DNA of 64,000 nt from Sphingobium naphthae (GTDB lineage Bacteria; Pseudomonadota; Alphaproteobacteria; Sphingomonadales; Sphingomonadaceae): positions 310,001-374,000 of the forward strand of contig NZ_JAJGNO010000001.1 of the NCBI RefSeq assembly GCF_020782235.1, given 5' to 3'. A model generated the notes under the pieces. The model had not been told where the DNA came from and did not search any database. It saw only the letters and a list, made by a program, of their open reading frames with translations. Each line of letters opens with the position of its first letter. Position 1 is the stretch's first letter. Of the stretch, positions 44,467 through 52,706 are shown in pieces. The translations under genes and the position numbers were made by a program.

Positions 44467-45732
44467 ATGAAGCTGCTGTCCGCGCCCCGGTCGCCCCTCG
44501 CCCCGTCGCCCCACCCTGCGCGGCGCATGCGGATCGTGGCGACGGGCATGCTGGTGGCGATGGCGCTGCTGTTCGTCATCGCCCGCGCCACCGTCCACAT
44601 CCATCCCGCCATCGGCTTCGTCCAGGCCTTCGCCGAAGCGGCGATGGTCGGCGGCCTGGCCGACTGGTTCGCGGTGACCGCGCTGTTCCGCCATCCGCTG
44701 GGCCTGCCCATCCCGCACACCGCTATCATTCCGCGCAACAAGGATCGGATCGGCGACACGCTCGCCATCTTCCTGCGCGACAATTTCCTGACCCCCGCGG
44801 TCGTCGCGCGGCGCATGCGGCACATGGACGTCGCGGCGGCGGCGGGGCGTTTCCTGGCGAGCCCGTCGGGCGGCGACGGGCGCCTGCGCGAAGGCGCATC
44901 GCGGCTGATCGCCGACATATTGGAGGCGCTGGACCAGGAACGGCTGGGCGGCATGGCGAAGGGGGCGATCGGCCAGCGGCTGCGCGCCATCAACATCGCG
45001 CCGCTGGCCGGGCAGGCGATCGAAGCCGCGATGCGCGACGGGCGGCACGGGCCGGTCATGGACAGCATCGTGCATTGGGCCGACCGCACGCTGGAGGCGA
45101 ACGAGCATCTGATCCGGCAGATGGTGCATGAGCGTGCGGGCAAGGTGCTGCGCTGGACGGGGCTCGACGAAAATCTGGCCGACGCGATATTGTCGGGTCT
45201 GCGCAAGCTGCTCGCCGAAATGGCGCAGGATCCTGGCCACCCGCTGCGGCTGAAGGCGGAAGAAGGCATGGCCAAGCTCGCCTTCGATCTGCAGTTCGAC
45301 CTGGAGATGCAGGCGAAGGTCGCGGGCATCCGCGACGAGATACTCGACAATCCGGCGATGCAGCGCTGGATCGACGGCCTGTGGGAACAGGCCCGCGCCG
45401 GGCTGCTGCGCGCGGTGCGCGATCCCGGCCGCGCCATGGCGGGACGGCTGGGCGAGGCGCTGCGCGCGCTGGGCGGGACGTTGCAGCAGGAAGCGCGGCT
45501 GCGGCTGGTGATCAATCGCTTCGTGCGCCGCGCCGCTGTGGGCGCCACCGCCAGCTATGGCGACGCGATCGTGCGCCTGGTCAGCGACACGGTGCGCGGA
45601 TGGGATGCGGGCACGGTCACCAGCCGCCTGGAACATGCGGTGGGCCGCGACCTGCAATATATCCGCGTCAATGGGACGCTGGTGGGCGGCTTGGTCGGCC
45701 TCGCCATCCACGCCATCGACACGCTGCTGTAA
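44467..45732 (+). CDS. DUF445 (YjiN-like) membrane protein
   Basis: A 421-residue protein with an N-terminal membrane segment (VATGMLVAMALLFVIARATV) and the DUF445 signature GFVQAFAEAAMVGGLADWFAVTALFRHPLGLPIPHTAIIP. The long helical middle ends in a second membrane segment near the C-terminus (VGGLVGLAIHAIDTLL). Function is not known for the family; an inner-membrane scaffold role is plausible. The start ATG has no strong ribosome-binding site. A GC-rich hairpin follows the stop. Confidence 0.9.
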   Translation: MKLLSAPRSPLAPSPHPARRMRIVATGMLVAMALLFVIARATVHIHPAIGFVQAFAEAAMVGGLADWFAVTALFRHPLGLPIPHTAIIPRNKDRIGDTLAIFLRDNFLTPAVVARRMRHMDVAAAAGRFLASPSGGDGRLREGASRLIADILEALDQERLGGMAKGAIGQRLRAINIAPLAGQAIEAAMRDGRHGPVMDSIVHWADRTLEANEHLIRQMVHERAGKVLRWTGLDENLADAILSGLRKLLAEMAQDPGHPLRLKAEEGMAKLAFDLQFDLEMQAKVAGIRDEILDNPAMQRWIDGLWEQARAGLLRAVRDPGRAMAGRLGEALRALGGTLQQEARLRLVINRFVRRAAVGATASYGDAIVRLVSDTVRGWDAGTVTSRLEHAVGRDLQYIRVNGTLVGGLVGLAIHAIDTLL

Positions 45733-45739
45733 CGCGGAG

Positions 45740-45772
45740 CCGGGGCGCACCGGGCCAATCGGTGCGCCCCGG
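45740..45772. terminator. GC-rich hairpin between convergent genes
   Basis: CCGGGGCGCACCG (45740-45752) and CGGTGCGCCCCGG (45760-45772) are a perfect 13-base inverted repeat with a seven-base loop, between the DUF445 gene and the convergent EF-hand gene. No T-run on either side. Confidence 0.5.
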
Positions 45773-45824
45773 CGGGACTGGCCGCGCAGAGGAGAGAGTC
45801 GGCGGCAGCCCCTGATCGAACCGG

Positions 45825-46436
45825 TCAGCTGGCGGGCGGCGCCTCCTCCGGGCGCGGCCCATCGCCATGCGGCGGCGGCGGCAGCTCTTCGGCGCTCAGC
45901 ACGCCGTCGCCATTGCGATCCTGATCATCGAACATGGCGAGCGCAGGGGCGAGGAATTCGTCGCGGCCGATCTGGCCATCGTCATTGCCATCCTCCGGCC
46001 AGGGCATCGACCGGCCGGGCGGCGGTGGCGGCGGCGCGCCGGCATCGGCGCGATCCCTGGGCGGCGGACCACCGGGAGGGGGGCCGCCGGGAGGAGGACC
46101 GCCCGCGCCGCCCGGCCCGCGCCCACCTGGTCCGCCGGGCCCGCCGCGACCCCGGCCCTCGCCGCGCGGGCCGTGATCGTCGCCTTCGCGCGCGGCCGCC
46201 GCCTGTCGCTCATGGCCCAGCATGCGCTGCATCGTCTGCACCGGCACCAGTCCGTCGCCATCCGGGTCCATCAGGCCGAAGCGGCGCTCCATATAGGCGC
46301 GCATCTCGTCGCGCGTGATGCGGCCGTCCCGGTCGGCATCCGCCGCCCAGGGGCCGCCCGCCTCCCCCTGCGGCTGCGCGGCCGCGACGGACGGGGCGAG
46401 CAGGCCGGCGGCAAGAAGAAGGGCTGGCAATCGCAT
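45825..46436 (-). CDS. Exported EF-hand calcium-binding protein
   Basis: A 203-residue secreted protein with a signal peptide (LPALLLAAGLLAPSVAAAQ) and four EF-hand loops: DADRDGRITRDEM, DPDGDGLVPVQTM, DGNDDGQIGRDEF and DRNGDGVLSAEEL. The second loop has a Val where Glu is usual at position 12 and may be weak. A Gly/Pro-rich linker (many GG, PPP) separates the two pairs. GGAG lies before ATG 46436. It is divergent from the TonB-like gene; calcium buffering or signalling in the periplasm is inferred only. Confidence 0.85.
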   Translation of the reverse strand: MRLPALLLAAGLLAPSVAAAQPQGEAGGPWAADADRDGRITRDEMRAYMERRFGLMDPDGDGLVPVQTMQRMLGHERQAAAAREGDDHGPRGEGRGRGGPGGPGGRGPGGAGGPPPGGPPPGGPPPRDRADAGAPPPPPPGRSMPWPEDGNDDGQIGRDEFLAPALAMFDDQDRNGDGVLSAEELPPPPHGDGPRPEEAPPAS

Positions 46437-46515
46437 GAAGGCTCCTGACGATGGTGCGTGTCGCGCCATGGCGTCGCATGGGGGCTTTGCCGCCATATGT
46501 CCCGATGCAGCCGGA

Positions 46516-46568
46516 ATGTTGCAGCCAGCCAACAATAATGTTGCACCATATCATCATTTGATGTTGTA
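46516..46568. promoter_or_regulatory. Three ATGTTG-type octamers in divergent promoter region
   Basis: ATGTTGCA at 46516-46523 and 46538-46545 and ATGTTGTA at 46561-46568 are direct repeats spaced 22 and 23 bases, about two helical turns. CAACA and TGTTG around the second copy also form a short inverted repeat. The region is AT-rich for this genome and lies between the EF-hand and TonB-like genes. Confidence 0.55.
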
Positions 46569-46634
46569 TCATGTCTCTGCATGGGTGGCGAACGCCCGGC
46601 AGGAGAGGATGCAACCAATGAAGAGGAGCGAGCA

Positions 46635-47348
46635 ATGCGACTCATGGCAATGGCAGGATCGGCCCAGGCTGCGGCAGGACGGGATGGTGGCGCATCTTCG
46701 CGCTATGGCGCGGGGCGGCGATCGCCCCTGGGGCTGGGCGGCACGGTGGCGGTTCATGCGCTGGTGGTGGGTGCGTTCCTGCTGATCCCCAAGCAGGTGA
46801 TCGAGCATTTCAGCCCCGCTCCGCCGATCGACACCTATGCCGTCCCGCTCGATCCCCCGCCCCCGCCGGTCGAGCAGGTCGAGCCGGCGCCCGAGGCCGA
46901 ATTGCCGGCCAAGCCGCTGCCGCAGCGGCCCACCGCCACCGATACGATCGTGCCGCTGCCGCCGACGGACAGCGGGCTGACCGGCGACACCCGGCCCGGC
47001 GACACGCTGACGCCCCTGCCGCCCTCTGTTCCACCCCTGCCGCCCATGACCGAGCCAAAGCTGACCGAAGCGAGCATCGACCCGCGCGCGCTGCCCGCGT
47101 TCCAGCCCGACTATCCCGGCGCGATGATCCGGCAGCAGGTAGAGGGCAAGGTGACGGTCCGCGTCAGCATCGATGCCCAGGGGCGCGTCATCGGCGTCGA
47201 GAAAATCGCGGCGAGCGACGACAGCTTCTGGCTGGCGACCCAGCGCCATGCGCTGCGCAAATGGCGTTTCCGTCCCGCGACCCGCGACGGCGTGGCGGTC
47301 GCGTCGACGAAGGTGCTGACGGTGCGCTTCACCCTGAGCGATCGCTGA
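46635..47348 (+). CDS. TonB-family energy transducer
   Basis: A 237-residue protein with a single N-terminal membrane helix (TVAVHALVVGAFLLIPKQVI), a periplasmic Pro-rich region (PPPPPVEQVEPAPEA to PSVPPLPP) and a TonB C-terminal domain (PDYPGAMIRQQVEGKVTVRVSIDAQGRVIGV ... ALRKWRFRPATRDG). TonB passes proton-motive energy from ExbBD to outer-membrane receptors. No exbB or exbD is adjacent, so it is a stand-alone TonB paralogue. ATG 46635 follows GAGGAG; a longer start 18 codons up is less likely. Confidence 0.88.
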   Translation: MRLMAMAGSAQAAAGRDGGASSRYGAGRRSPLGLGGTVAVHALVVGAFLLIPKQVIEHFSPAPPIDTYAVPLDPPPPPVEQVEPAPEAELPAKPLPQRPTATDTIVPLPPTDSGLTGDTRPGDTLTPLPPSVPPLPPMTEPKLTEASIDPRALPAFQPDYPGAMIRQQVEGKVTVRVSIDAQGRVIGVEKIAASDDSFWLATQRHALRKWRFRPATRDGVAVASTKVLTVRFTLSDR

Positions 47349-47433
47349 GCTTCGGAGCCCTGCGCCAGCCGCGCCGGGCTCCGTCCCGATCGACTCTTTT
47401 GCATCCGCCCTCGCCTTGGCTTATAGGAACGGC

Positions 47434-47904
47434 ATGGCGATCTTTCCCCGTCCCGTTTCCCCCAAAAGCGCGCTTGGCGACTTCTGGAGCTATTTCCGCC
47501 AGCAGCGGCAGCATAAATGGCCGCTGCTCGGCCTGTCGGTCGCGCTCACCTGGGTGATCGTGTGGACCTTCGTCATCGACGCGAACACCAACACGATGCC
47601 CACTCGCAACAAGATCATCTATGTCGAAAGCTGGGATGCGAACCGGTCCGACGCGGCGATCATCCTCCAGCAGAAGATCGATTTCGCCAAGCGGGAGGCC
47701 GCGCTGGTGAAGCAGCAGAAGCGCATGCAGGGCTATGCCGACGCCTTCGGGATCGAGTGGCGCGATGAGGAAAAGCGCAACACCGCCGAGCGCAAGGAAG
47801 CGGTGAAGGCGATCAACCGGATGCTTGATGATCGGCTGGTGAAGGCGGAGACCGCGCAAAAGGCTGCACCCGGCGCGGATGCGGCGGGAGTCGCCAGACC
47901 CTGA
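47434..47904 (+). CDS. Hypothetical single-pass membrane protein
   Basis: A 156-residue protein with a basic N-terminus (SYFRQQRQHKW), one membrane helix (PLLGLSVALTWVIVWTFVI) and a periplasmic highly charged helix region rich in Lys, Glu and Gln (ILQQKIDFAKREAALVKQQKRMQGY) that may form a coiled coil. I recognise no family. It ends eight bases before ribD and probably shares its transcript. Confidence 0.7.
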   Translation: MAIFPRPVSPKSALGDFWSYFRQQRQHKWPLLGLSVALTWVIVWTFVIDANTNTMPTRNKIIYVESWDANRSDAAIILQQKIDFAKREAALVKQQKRMQGYADAFGIEWRDEEKRNTAERKEAVKAINRMLDDRLVKAETAQKAAPGADAAGVARP

Positions 47905-47912
47905 GCGCGCCC

Positions 47913-48890
47913 GTGCCCGCCGATGATCGGCGCTACATGGCCGCGGCCATCGCCCTGTCGGGGCGCGGACGCGGCCTGTCCACCCCCAATCCCAATGTCG
48001 GTTGCCTGATCGTGCAGGACGGCCGCGTCGTCGGGCGCGGCTGGACTCAAAAGGGCGGCCGTCCCCATGCCGAGGCGCAGGCGCTGGAACAGGCGATGGA
48101 CCGCGCTCGCGGGGCAACCGCCTATGTGACGCTGGAACCCTGTTTCCACCTCAGCCCGCGCGGGCCGCGCTGCGCCGACCTGATGGCGCGCGCCGGCGTC
48201 AGCCGCGTGGTCATCGCGCTGCGCGATCCCGATCCGCGCACTGATGGACAGGGCGCGGCCTGGCTGCGCGACCGCGGCGTCACGGTCGACATGGGGCTGA
48301 TGGCGCAGGAAGCGGCGGCGGCGATGGCGGGTTTCGTGCTGCGCCAGACGCGCGGGCGTCCGCATGTCACGCTGAAGCTCGGCCTCTCGCTCGACGGGCG
48401 GATCGCGCTCGCCAATGGATCGAGCCGCTGGATCACCGGTCCCGAAGCGCGCGCCCATGCGCATATGGAGCGCGCTCGCCATGACGCGATCCTGGTGGGC
48501 GGCGGCACGCTGCGCGCCGATGCGCCGCGCCTCGACGTGCGACTGCCCGGCCTTGCCGATCGTTCGCCGCGCCGGCTGCTGCTGACGCGGGGGGATGCGC
48601 CAGCGGATTGGGAACGGATCGGCGCGCCCGAGGAGATCGCAGCGCTGGAGCGGGTCGACCATCTGCTGGTCGAGGGCGGCGCGGAAACGGCGGCCGCCTT
48701 CCTGCGCGCCGACCTTGTCGACCGGCTGCTGCTCTACCGCGCGCCGATCCTGGTGGGATCGGGCCTGGCCGGCGTGGGCGACATCGGCCTGGAGGATCTG
48801 GCCGACGCCCATGGCCGCTGGCGCCTGTGCGACAGCCGCATGCTGGGCGTCGATCGGCTGGAGGTTTACGAGGCGATCCGGAGCGCCTAA
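47913..48890 (+). CDS. ribD: Bifunctional riboflavin deaminase/reductase
   Basis: A 325-residue enzyme for the second and third steps of riboflavin synthesis. The deaminase domain (about residues 1-145) has the zinc site HAEAQAL and PC...C in EPCFHLSPRGPRC. The reductase domain from about 148 shows GRPHVTLKLGLSLDGRIA, ARHDAILVGGGTLRADAPRL and VEGGAETAAAFL. The start is GTG 47913, eight bases after the previous stop; the N-terminus then fits the family. First gene of the riboflavin cluster. Confidence 0.94.
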   Translation: MPADDRRYMAAAIALSGRGRGLSTPNPNVGCLIVQDGRVVGRGWTQKGGRPHAEAQALEQAMDRARGATAYVTLEPCFHLSPRGPRCADLMARAGVSRVVIALRDPDPRTDGQGAAWLRDRGVTVDMGLMAQEAAAAMAGFVLRQTRGRPHVTLKLGLSLDGRIALANGSSRWITGPEARAHAHMERARHDAILVGGGTLRADAPRLDVRLPGLADRSPRRLLLTRGDAPADWERIGAPEEIAALERVDHLLVEGGAETAAAFLRADLVDRLLLYRAPILVGSGLAGVGDIGLEDLADAHGRWRLCDSRMLGVDRLEVYEAIRSA

Positions 48891-48926
48891 GCCTCTCCCC
48901 CATTCCTCCCTTCGGTCGTCTAGACA

Positions 48927-48953
48927 GGGCCAAACCAGACGGGGCCAAACCAG
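48927..48953 (+). repeat. Tandem GGGCCAAACCAG repeat before ribE
   Basis: GGGCCAAACCAG occurs at 48927-48938 and again at 48942-48953, a 15-base period, in the ribD-ribE gap; a third, shorter GGGCAAAC follows. It is 12 bases from the ribE start and contains no classic ribosome-binding site. Confidence 0.6.
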
Positions 48954-48964
48954 GGCAAACGACA

Positions 48965-49579
48965 ATGTTCACCGGCATCATCACCGACATCGGCACGATC
49001 CGCACGCGCGAGCAGCGCGGCGACCTGCGCCTCGTCATCGGCTGCGCCTATGCGATGGACGGCGTCGCGATCGGCGCGTCCATCGCCTGTTCGGGCGCTT
49101 GCCTCACGGTGGTGGAAAAGGGCGACGACTGGTTCGCCGTCGACCTGTCGGCCGAAACGGTGGCGCGCACCGCGCCGGGCCTGTGGGCGCAGGGCGGCCG
49201 GCTCAACCTGGAACGCGCGCTCAAGGTCGGCGACGAACTGGGCGGCCACATCGTTACCGGCCATGTCGATGGCATCGGCCAGCTGGTTTCGGCGGAGGCC
49301 GAGGGCGATTCGACACGGCTGGTGATCCGCGCGCCCGCGGAACTCGCCGCCGCGCTGGCGGCCAAGGGCTCGATTACGGTTGACGGCATTTCGCTGACGG
49401 TCAACAGCGTCGAGGACCGCCCCGACGGCAGCGTCGATTTCGGGCTCAACATCATCCCGCACACCGCCGCCGCCACGACCCTGGACCGGCTGGAGGAAGG
49501 CCGCGCCTTCAACCTGGAGATCGACGTGCTGGCGCGCTATCTCGATCGGATGCAGGCGCTGCGCAACCGCACGATGTGA
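48965..49579 (+). CDS. ribE: Riboflavin synthase alpha subunit
   Basis: A 204-residue trimeric enzyme that dismutates two lumazines to riboflavin. The two repeat barrels each begin with the family form: MFTGIITDIGTI at residue 1 and GHIVTGHVDGIGQL at about 94. GASIACSGACLTVV and GSITVDGISLTVNSV are the matching substrate loops. The start is ATG 48965. Its stop (49577-49579) is inside the first copy of the TGTGAT motif that precedes ribB. Confidence 0.95.
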   Translation: MFTGIITDIGTIRTREQRGDLRLVIGCAYAMDGVAIGASIACSGACLTVVEKGDDWFAVDLSAETVARTAPGLWAQGGRLNLERALKVGDELGGHIVTGHVDGIGQLVSAEAEGDSTRLVIRAPAELAAALAAKGSITVDGISLTVNSVEDRPDGSVDFGLNIIPHTAAATTLDRLEEGRAFNLEIDVLARYLDRMQALRNRTM

Positions 49580-49587
49580 TTTAACCC

Positions 49588-49616
49588 TTGAAGTAATCAC
49601 ACCGCGATGTGATATG
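49588..49616 (+). promoter_or_regulatory. Candidate promoter and palindromic operator before ribB
   Basis: TTGAAG (49588-49593) and GATATG (49611-49616), 17 bases apart, could be -35 and -10 elements. Between and overlapping them is the palindrome ATCACA (49596-49601), six bases, TGTGAT (49608-49613). A further TGTGAT lies at 49575-49580. The gap to ribB has no FMN riboswitch that I recognise. The site is 39 bases from the ribB ATG. Confidence 0.5.
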
Positions 49617-49651
49617 CGGACCCGATCCCGACCGGGGAAGGAGTCGTATTC

Positions 49652-50929
49652 ATGTCGTCCGCGCTTCTCGATACCGTCCGCAGCCTCGTCACCGACGGCG
49701 GCATGTCCCGTTCCGGCCTGGCGCGCGCCGCGGGTCTGCACGCCAATTCGCTGCGCAAGCTGGGCGAGGCGGACTGGAACCCCACCGCCGAGACGCTGGG
49801 CAAGCTGGAGGCCTATCTGCTGAAGCGCGAGGGCGGCACCGCCCTCGCCAGTCCCGAAGAGATCATCAACGAAGCGCGCAACGGGCGCATGTTCATCCTG
49901 GTCGATGACGAGGATCGCGAAAATGAAGGCGACCTGGTCATTCCCGCGCAGATGGCGACGCCCGACGCGATCAACTTCATGGCGACTCATGGCCGCGGCC
50001 TCATCTGCCTGGCGCTGACGCGGGAACGGGTCGAGCATCTGGGCCTGGAGCTGATGAGCCGCAACAACGGCACCCGGCATGAAACCGCCTTCACCGTGTC
50101 GATCGAGGCGCGCGAGGGCGTCACCACCGGGATCAGCGCCGCCGACCGCGCGCGCACCATATCGGTCGCGATCGACGGGTCGAAGGGCGCGGCCGACATC
50201 GTCAGCCCCGGCCATGTCTTCCCGCTGATCGCCAAGGATGGCGGCGTGCTGGTGCGCACAGGCCATACCGAAGCGGCGGTGGACGTCGCGCGGCTCGCCG
50301 GGCTCAATCCCTCGGGCGTCATTTGCGAGGTGATGAAGGAGGACGGGACGATGGCCCGGCTCGACGACCTCATCCCCTTCGCGCGCAAGCACAAGATGAA
50401 GATCGGCACGATCCGCGACCTCATCGCCTATCGCCGCCGCCACGACCATATGGTCGAACGCCGCGCCGAAACGCTGTTTCACAGCCGCTGGGGCGGCGAG
50501 TGGAAGGCGATCAGCTTCTACAACAAGGCGACGCAGAGCGAGCAACTGGTGCTGCAGAAGGGCCATGTCGATCCCGATCGGCCGACCCTGGTGCGCATGC
50601 ACCAGATCGCGCCGCTCAGCGACATGTTCGGTCGCGAAGGGCCGCGATCGGGCACGCTGGAGCGCTGCATGGAGATCATCGCGCAGGAAGGCGCGGGCAT
50701 CATCGTCGCCCTGCGCTACGATGCGCCCGACATGCTCACCCGCTTGCTGCGGGCCGTCGACAAGTCCGGCGCGGGCATGGACGAGCTGCGCGACTATGGC
50801 GTGGGCGCGCAGATCCTGGCGGAACTGGGCGTGCATGACATGGTGCTGCTGACCAACAGCCATCACAGCCTGATCGCGCTTGACGGTTATGACCTGTCCG
50901 TGGTTGGGCAGCGCCCGATCGAGCTGTAA
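49652..50929 (+). CDS. ribB: DHBP synthase with N-terminal HTH and degenerate GTP cyclohydrolase II domain
   Basis: A 425-residue three-part protein. Residues 14-57 look like an XRE-type helix-turn-helix ([19 protein letters not shown], then [13 protein letters not shown]). Residues about 66-265 are 3,4-dihydroxy-2-butanone-4-phosphate synthase, with [34 protein letters not shown] and [14 protein letters not shown], apparently active. The C-terminal part aligns with GTP cyclohydrolase II, but [20 protein letters not shown] lacks the three zinc Cys, so this activity should be lost; that is the RibBX type known in Proteobacteria. GAAGGAG precedes ATG 49652. The HTH suggests DNA binding and autoregulation, which is inference. 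Confidence 0.9.
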   Translation: MSSALLDTVRSLVTDGGMSRSGLARAAGLHANSLRKLGEADWNPTAETLGKLEAYLLKREGGTALASPEEIINEARNGRMFILVDDEDRENEGDLVIPAQMATPDAINFMATHGRGLICLALTRERVEHLGLELMSRNNGTRHETAFTVSIEAREGVTTGISAADRARTISVAIDGSKGAADIVSPGHVFPLIAKDGGVLVRTGHTEAAVDVARLAGLNPSGVICEVMKEDGTMARLDDLIPFARKHKMKIGTIRDLIAYRRRHDHMVERRAETLFHSRWGGEWKAISFYNKATQSEQLVLQKGHVDPDRPTLVRMHQIAPLSDMFGREGPRSGTLERCMEIIAQEGAGIIVALRYDAPDMLTRLLRAVDKSGAGMDELRDYGVGAQILAELGVHDMVLLTNSHHSLIALDGYDLSVVGQRPIEL

Positions 50930-50940
50930 GGAACATCGAC

Positions 50941-51366
50941 ATGGCCAAATTCCTGATCGTCGAAGCGCGCTTCTACGACCATCTCAACGACCTGCTGATC
51001 GAAGGCGCGAAGGCCGCGCTGGACGAGGATGGCCACCGCTATGAGGTGGTGACGGTGCCCGGGGCGCTGGAAATTCCCGGCGCGGTGGCGATGGCGGCAG
51101 AAACCGGCCGCTATGACGGCTTCGTCGCGATCGGCGTGGTGATCCGCGGCGAAACCTATCATTTCGAAGTCGTGTCGAACGAAAGCGCGCGCGGGCTGAT
51201 GGCGCTCAGCATGGACGGCATCGCGATCGGCAACGGCATATTGACGGTCGAAAATGAGGAACAGGCGCTGGTGCGCGCGCGCCCGGACCAGAAGAACAAG
51301 GGGGGCGAGGCGGCCAAGGCGGCCATCGCCATGCTGGCGCTGCGCGAACGTTTCGGCGTCGCCTGA
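50941..51366 (+). CDS. ribH: 6,7-dimethyl-8-ribityllumazine synthase
   Basis: A 141-residue lumazine synthase that joins the ribB product to the ribD product. The substrate sites are [53 protein letters not shown] (with the catalytic His) and [14 protein letters not shown]; the EQAL segment and KGGEAAKAA tail are typical. It follows ribB by 11 bases with AAGGAAC before the ATG, and ends the cluster. With ribD, ribE and ribB it covers every riboflavin step except GTP cyclohydrolase II and the dephosphorylation. Confidence 0.95.
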   Translation: MAKFLIVEARFYDHLNDLLIEGAKAALDEDGHRYEVVTVPGALEIPGAVAMAAETGRYDGFVAIGVVIRGETYHFEVVSNESARGLMALSMDGIAIGNGILTVENEEQALVRARPDQKNKGGEAAKAAIAMLALRERFGVA

Positions 51367-51393
51367 TCCGGCGACATCCGCCCCTTTGAAATC

Positions 51394-51434
51394 TGTCGAG
51401 AAGCGGGCGGCGCATCGCCAGCCGCTTCTCGACA
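51394..51434. terminator. Perfect inverted repeat between ribH and old yellow enzyme
   Basis: TGTCGAGAAGCGG (51394-51406) and CCGCTTCTCGACA (51422-51434) are a perfect 13-base inverted repeat with a 15-base loop, between two convergent genes. The following bases have no T-run. It probably ends or protects both transcripts. Confidence 0.55.
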
Positions 51435-51447
51435 AGAGGGCAGCGGG

Positions 51448-52530
51448 TTAGGCGACGGTTTCCAGCGCCGGATAATCGGTATAGCCTTCGGCGCCCTGGG
51501 TATAGAAGGTCTTGGGATCCCAATCATTGAGCGGCGCATCGGTGCGCAGCCGCTCGACCAGGTCGGGATTGGCGATGAAGGGCCGGCCAAAGGCGATCCC
51601 GTCGGCCACGCCGCTGTCGAGCGCCGCCTGCGCGCTTTCCTTCGTATAATCGCTGTTGAGGATTAGCGGCCCCTTGAAATGCTGGCGGATGAGCGGCGAC
51701 TGGTGGGGCACGTCGGAGCTGCCATAGGTGCCGTCCGGGTTCAGCTCGCGCAGTTCCAGGAAGGCGATGCCGAGCGCATCGAGCGCCTGCGCCGCCACGG
51801 GGAAGAGGCTGGCGGGATCGCTGTCGTCGGTGCCTTGCGTGACGCCATTGGGCGACAGGCGGACGGACGTGCGATCCGCGCCGATCGCGTCCACCACCGC
51901 GCCGGTGACTTCGCGCAGCAGGCGCACGCGGTTTTCCGGGCTGCCGCCATAGTCGTCGGTGCGCTGGTTGACGCCGTTGCGCAGGAATTCGTCGATCAGA
52001 TAGCCGTTCGCGGCATGAATCTGCACGCCGTCGAAGCCCGCCGCCCGCGCGTTGCGCGCGGCGTGCGCGTAGGTTTCGAGCAGTTGGGGAATTTCCGAGA
52101 CTTCCAGCGGGCGGGGCGTCGGATAATCCTTGTTCCCTTCATAGGTATGGGCATGGCCGGGCGCCGCGATCGCGCTGGACGACACCGGGTCCTCACCCGT
52201 CACGGCGGGATGGACCAGCCGCCCCATATGCCAGAGCTGGGCGACGATGCGGCCGCCCGCATCATGGACCGCGGCGGTGACCGGCTTCCACGCCTCCACC
52301 TGCTCCTCGCTCCACAGGCCGGGCGCATAGGGCCAGCCCAGGCCCTGGCGCGAAATGCCGGTCGCTTCGCTGATGATGAGGCCCGCAGAGGCGCGCTGGC
52401 GGTAATAATCGACCATCAGCGCGGTCGGCACATGGTCGCGGGTCGCGCGGGCGCGGGTCAGCGGCGCCATCAGGATGCGGTTGGGCGCAGCGATCGCGCC
52501 CAGCTGGATCGGATCGAACAGGGTTGTCAC
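51448..52530 (-). CDS. Old yellow enzyme-type alkene reductase
   Basis: A 360-residue FMN-dependent NADH:flavin oxidoreductase of the NemA/OYE group. It starts LFDPIQLGAIAAPNRILMAPLTRARA, then SAGLIISEATGISRQGLGWPYAPGLWS; the active-site HAANGYLIDEFLRNGVNQRTDDYGGSPENR carries the substrate His/Asn-type pair and flavin contacts, and AFGRPFIANPDLVERL is near the end. It reduces activated C=C bonds, nitroesters or N-ethylmaleimide. It is convergent with ribH; a flavin enzyme next to the riboflavin cluster is suggestive but may be chance. Confidence 0.92.
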   Translation of the reverse strand: MTTLFDPIQLGAIAAPNRILMAPLTRARATRDHVPTALMVDYYRQRASAGLIISEATGISRQGLGWPYAPGLWSEEQVEAWKPVTAAVHDAGGRIVAQLWHMGRLVHPAVTGEDPVSSSAIAAPGHAHTYEGNKDYPTPRPLEVSEIPQLLETYAHAARNARAAGFDGVQIHAANGYLIDEFLRNGVNQRTDDYGGSPENRVRLLREVTGAVVDAIGADRTSVRLSPNGVTQGTDDSDPASLFPVAAQALDALGIAFLELRELNPDGTYGSSDVPHQSPLIRQHFKGPLILNSDYTKESAQAALDSGVADGIAFGRPFIANPDLVERLRTDAPLNDWDPKTFYTQGAEGYTDYPALETVA

Positions 52531-52706
52531 TCAATAATCTCCCTTCGTCATCATGCGTTGCATATTGCAACGGGGATGCGCCTCGGCAACTAGGGAGCGA
52601 CCCCGCCGGGTTCAACCCCCCCTTCCCACCCTGGCGCGGACATTCGTCCCAACGAACGCGGCGGCAAATGGTTGTGCGAAGCGGCGGCCGGGCCTAGATT
52701 GCCGCC

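Noticed and set aside
48891..49651. FMN riboswitch before ribE or ribB
   Set aside because: The gaps are short and I recognise no conserved RFN-element core in them; only direct repeats and the TGTGAT palindrome are visible.
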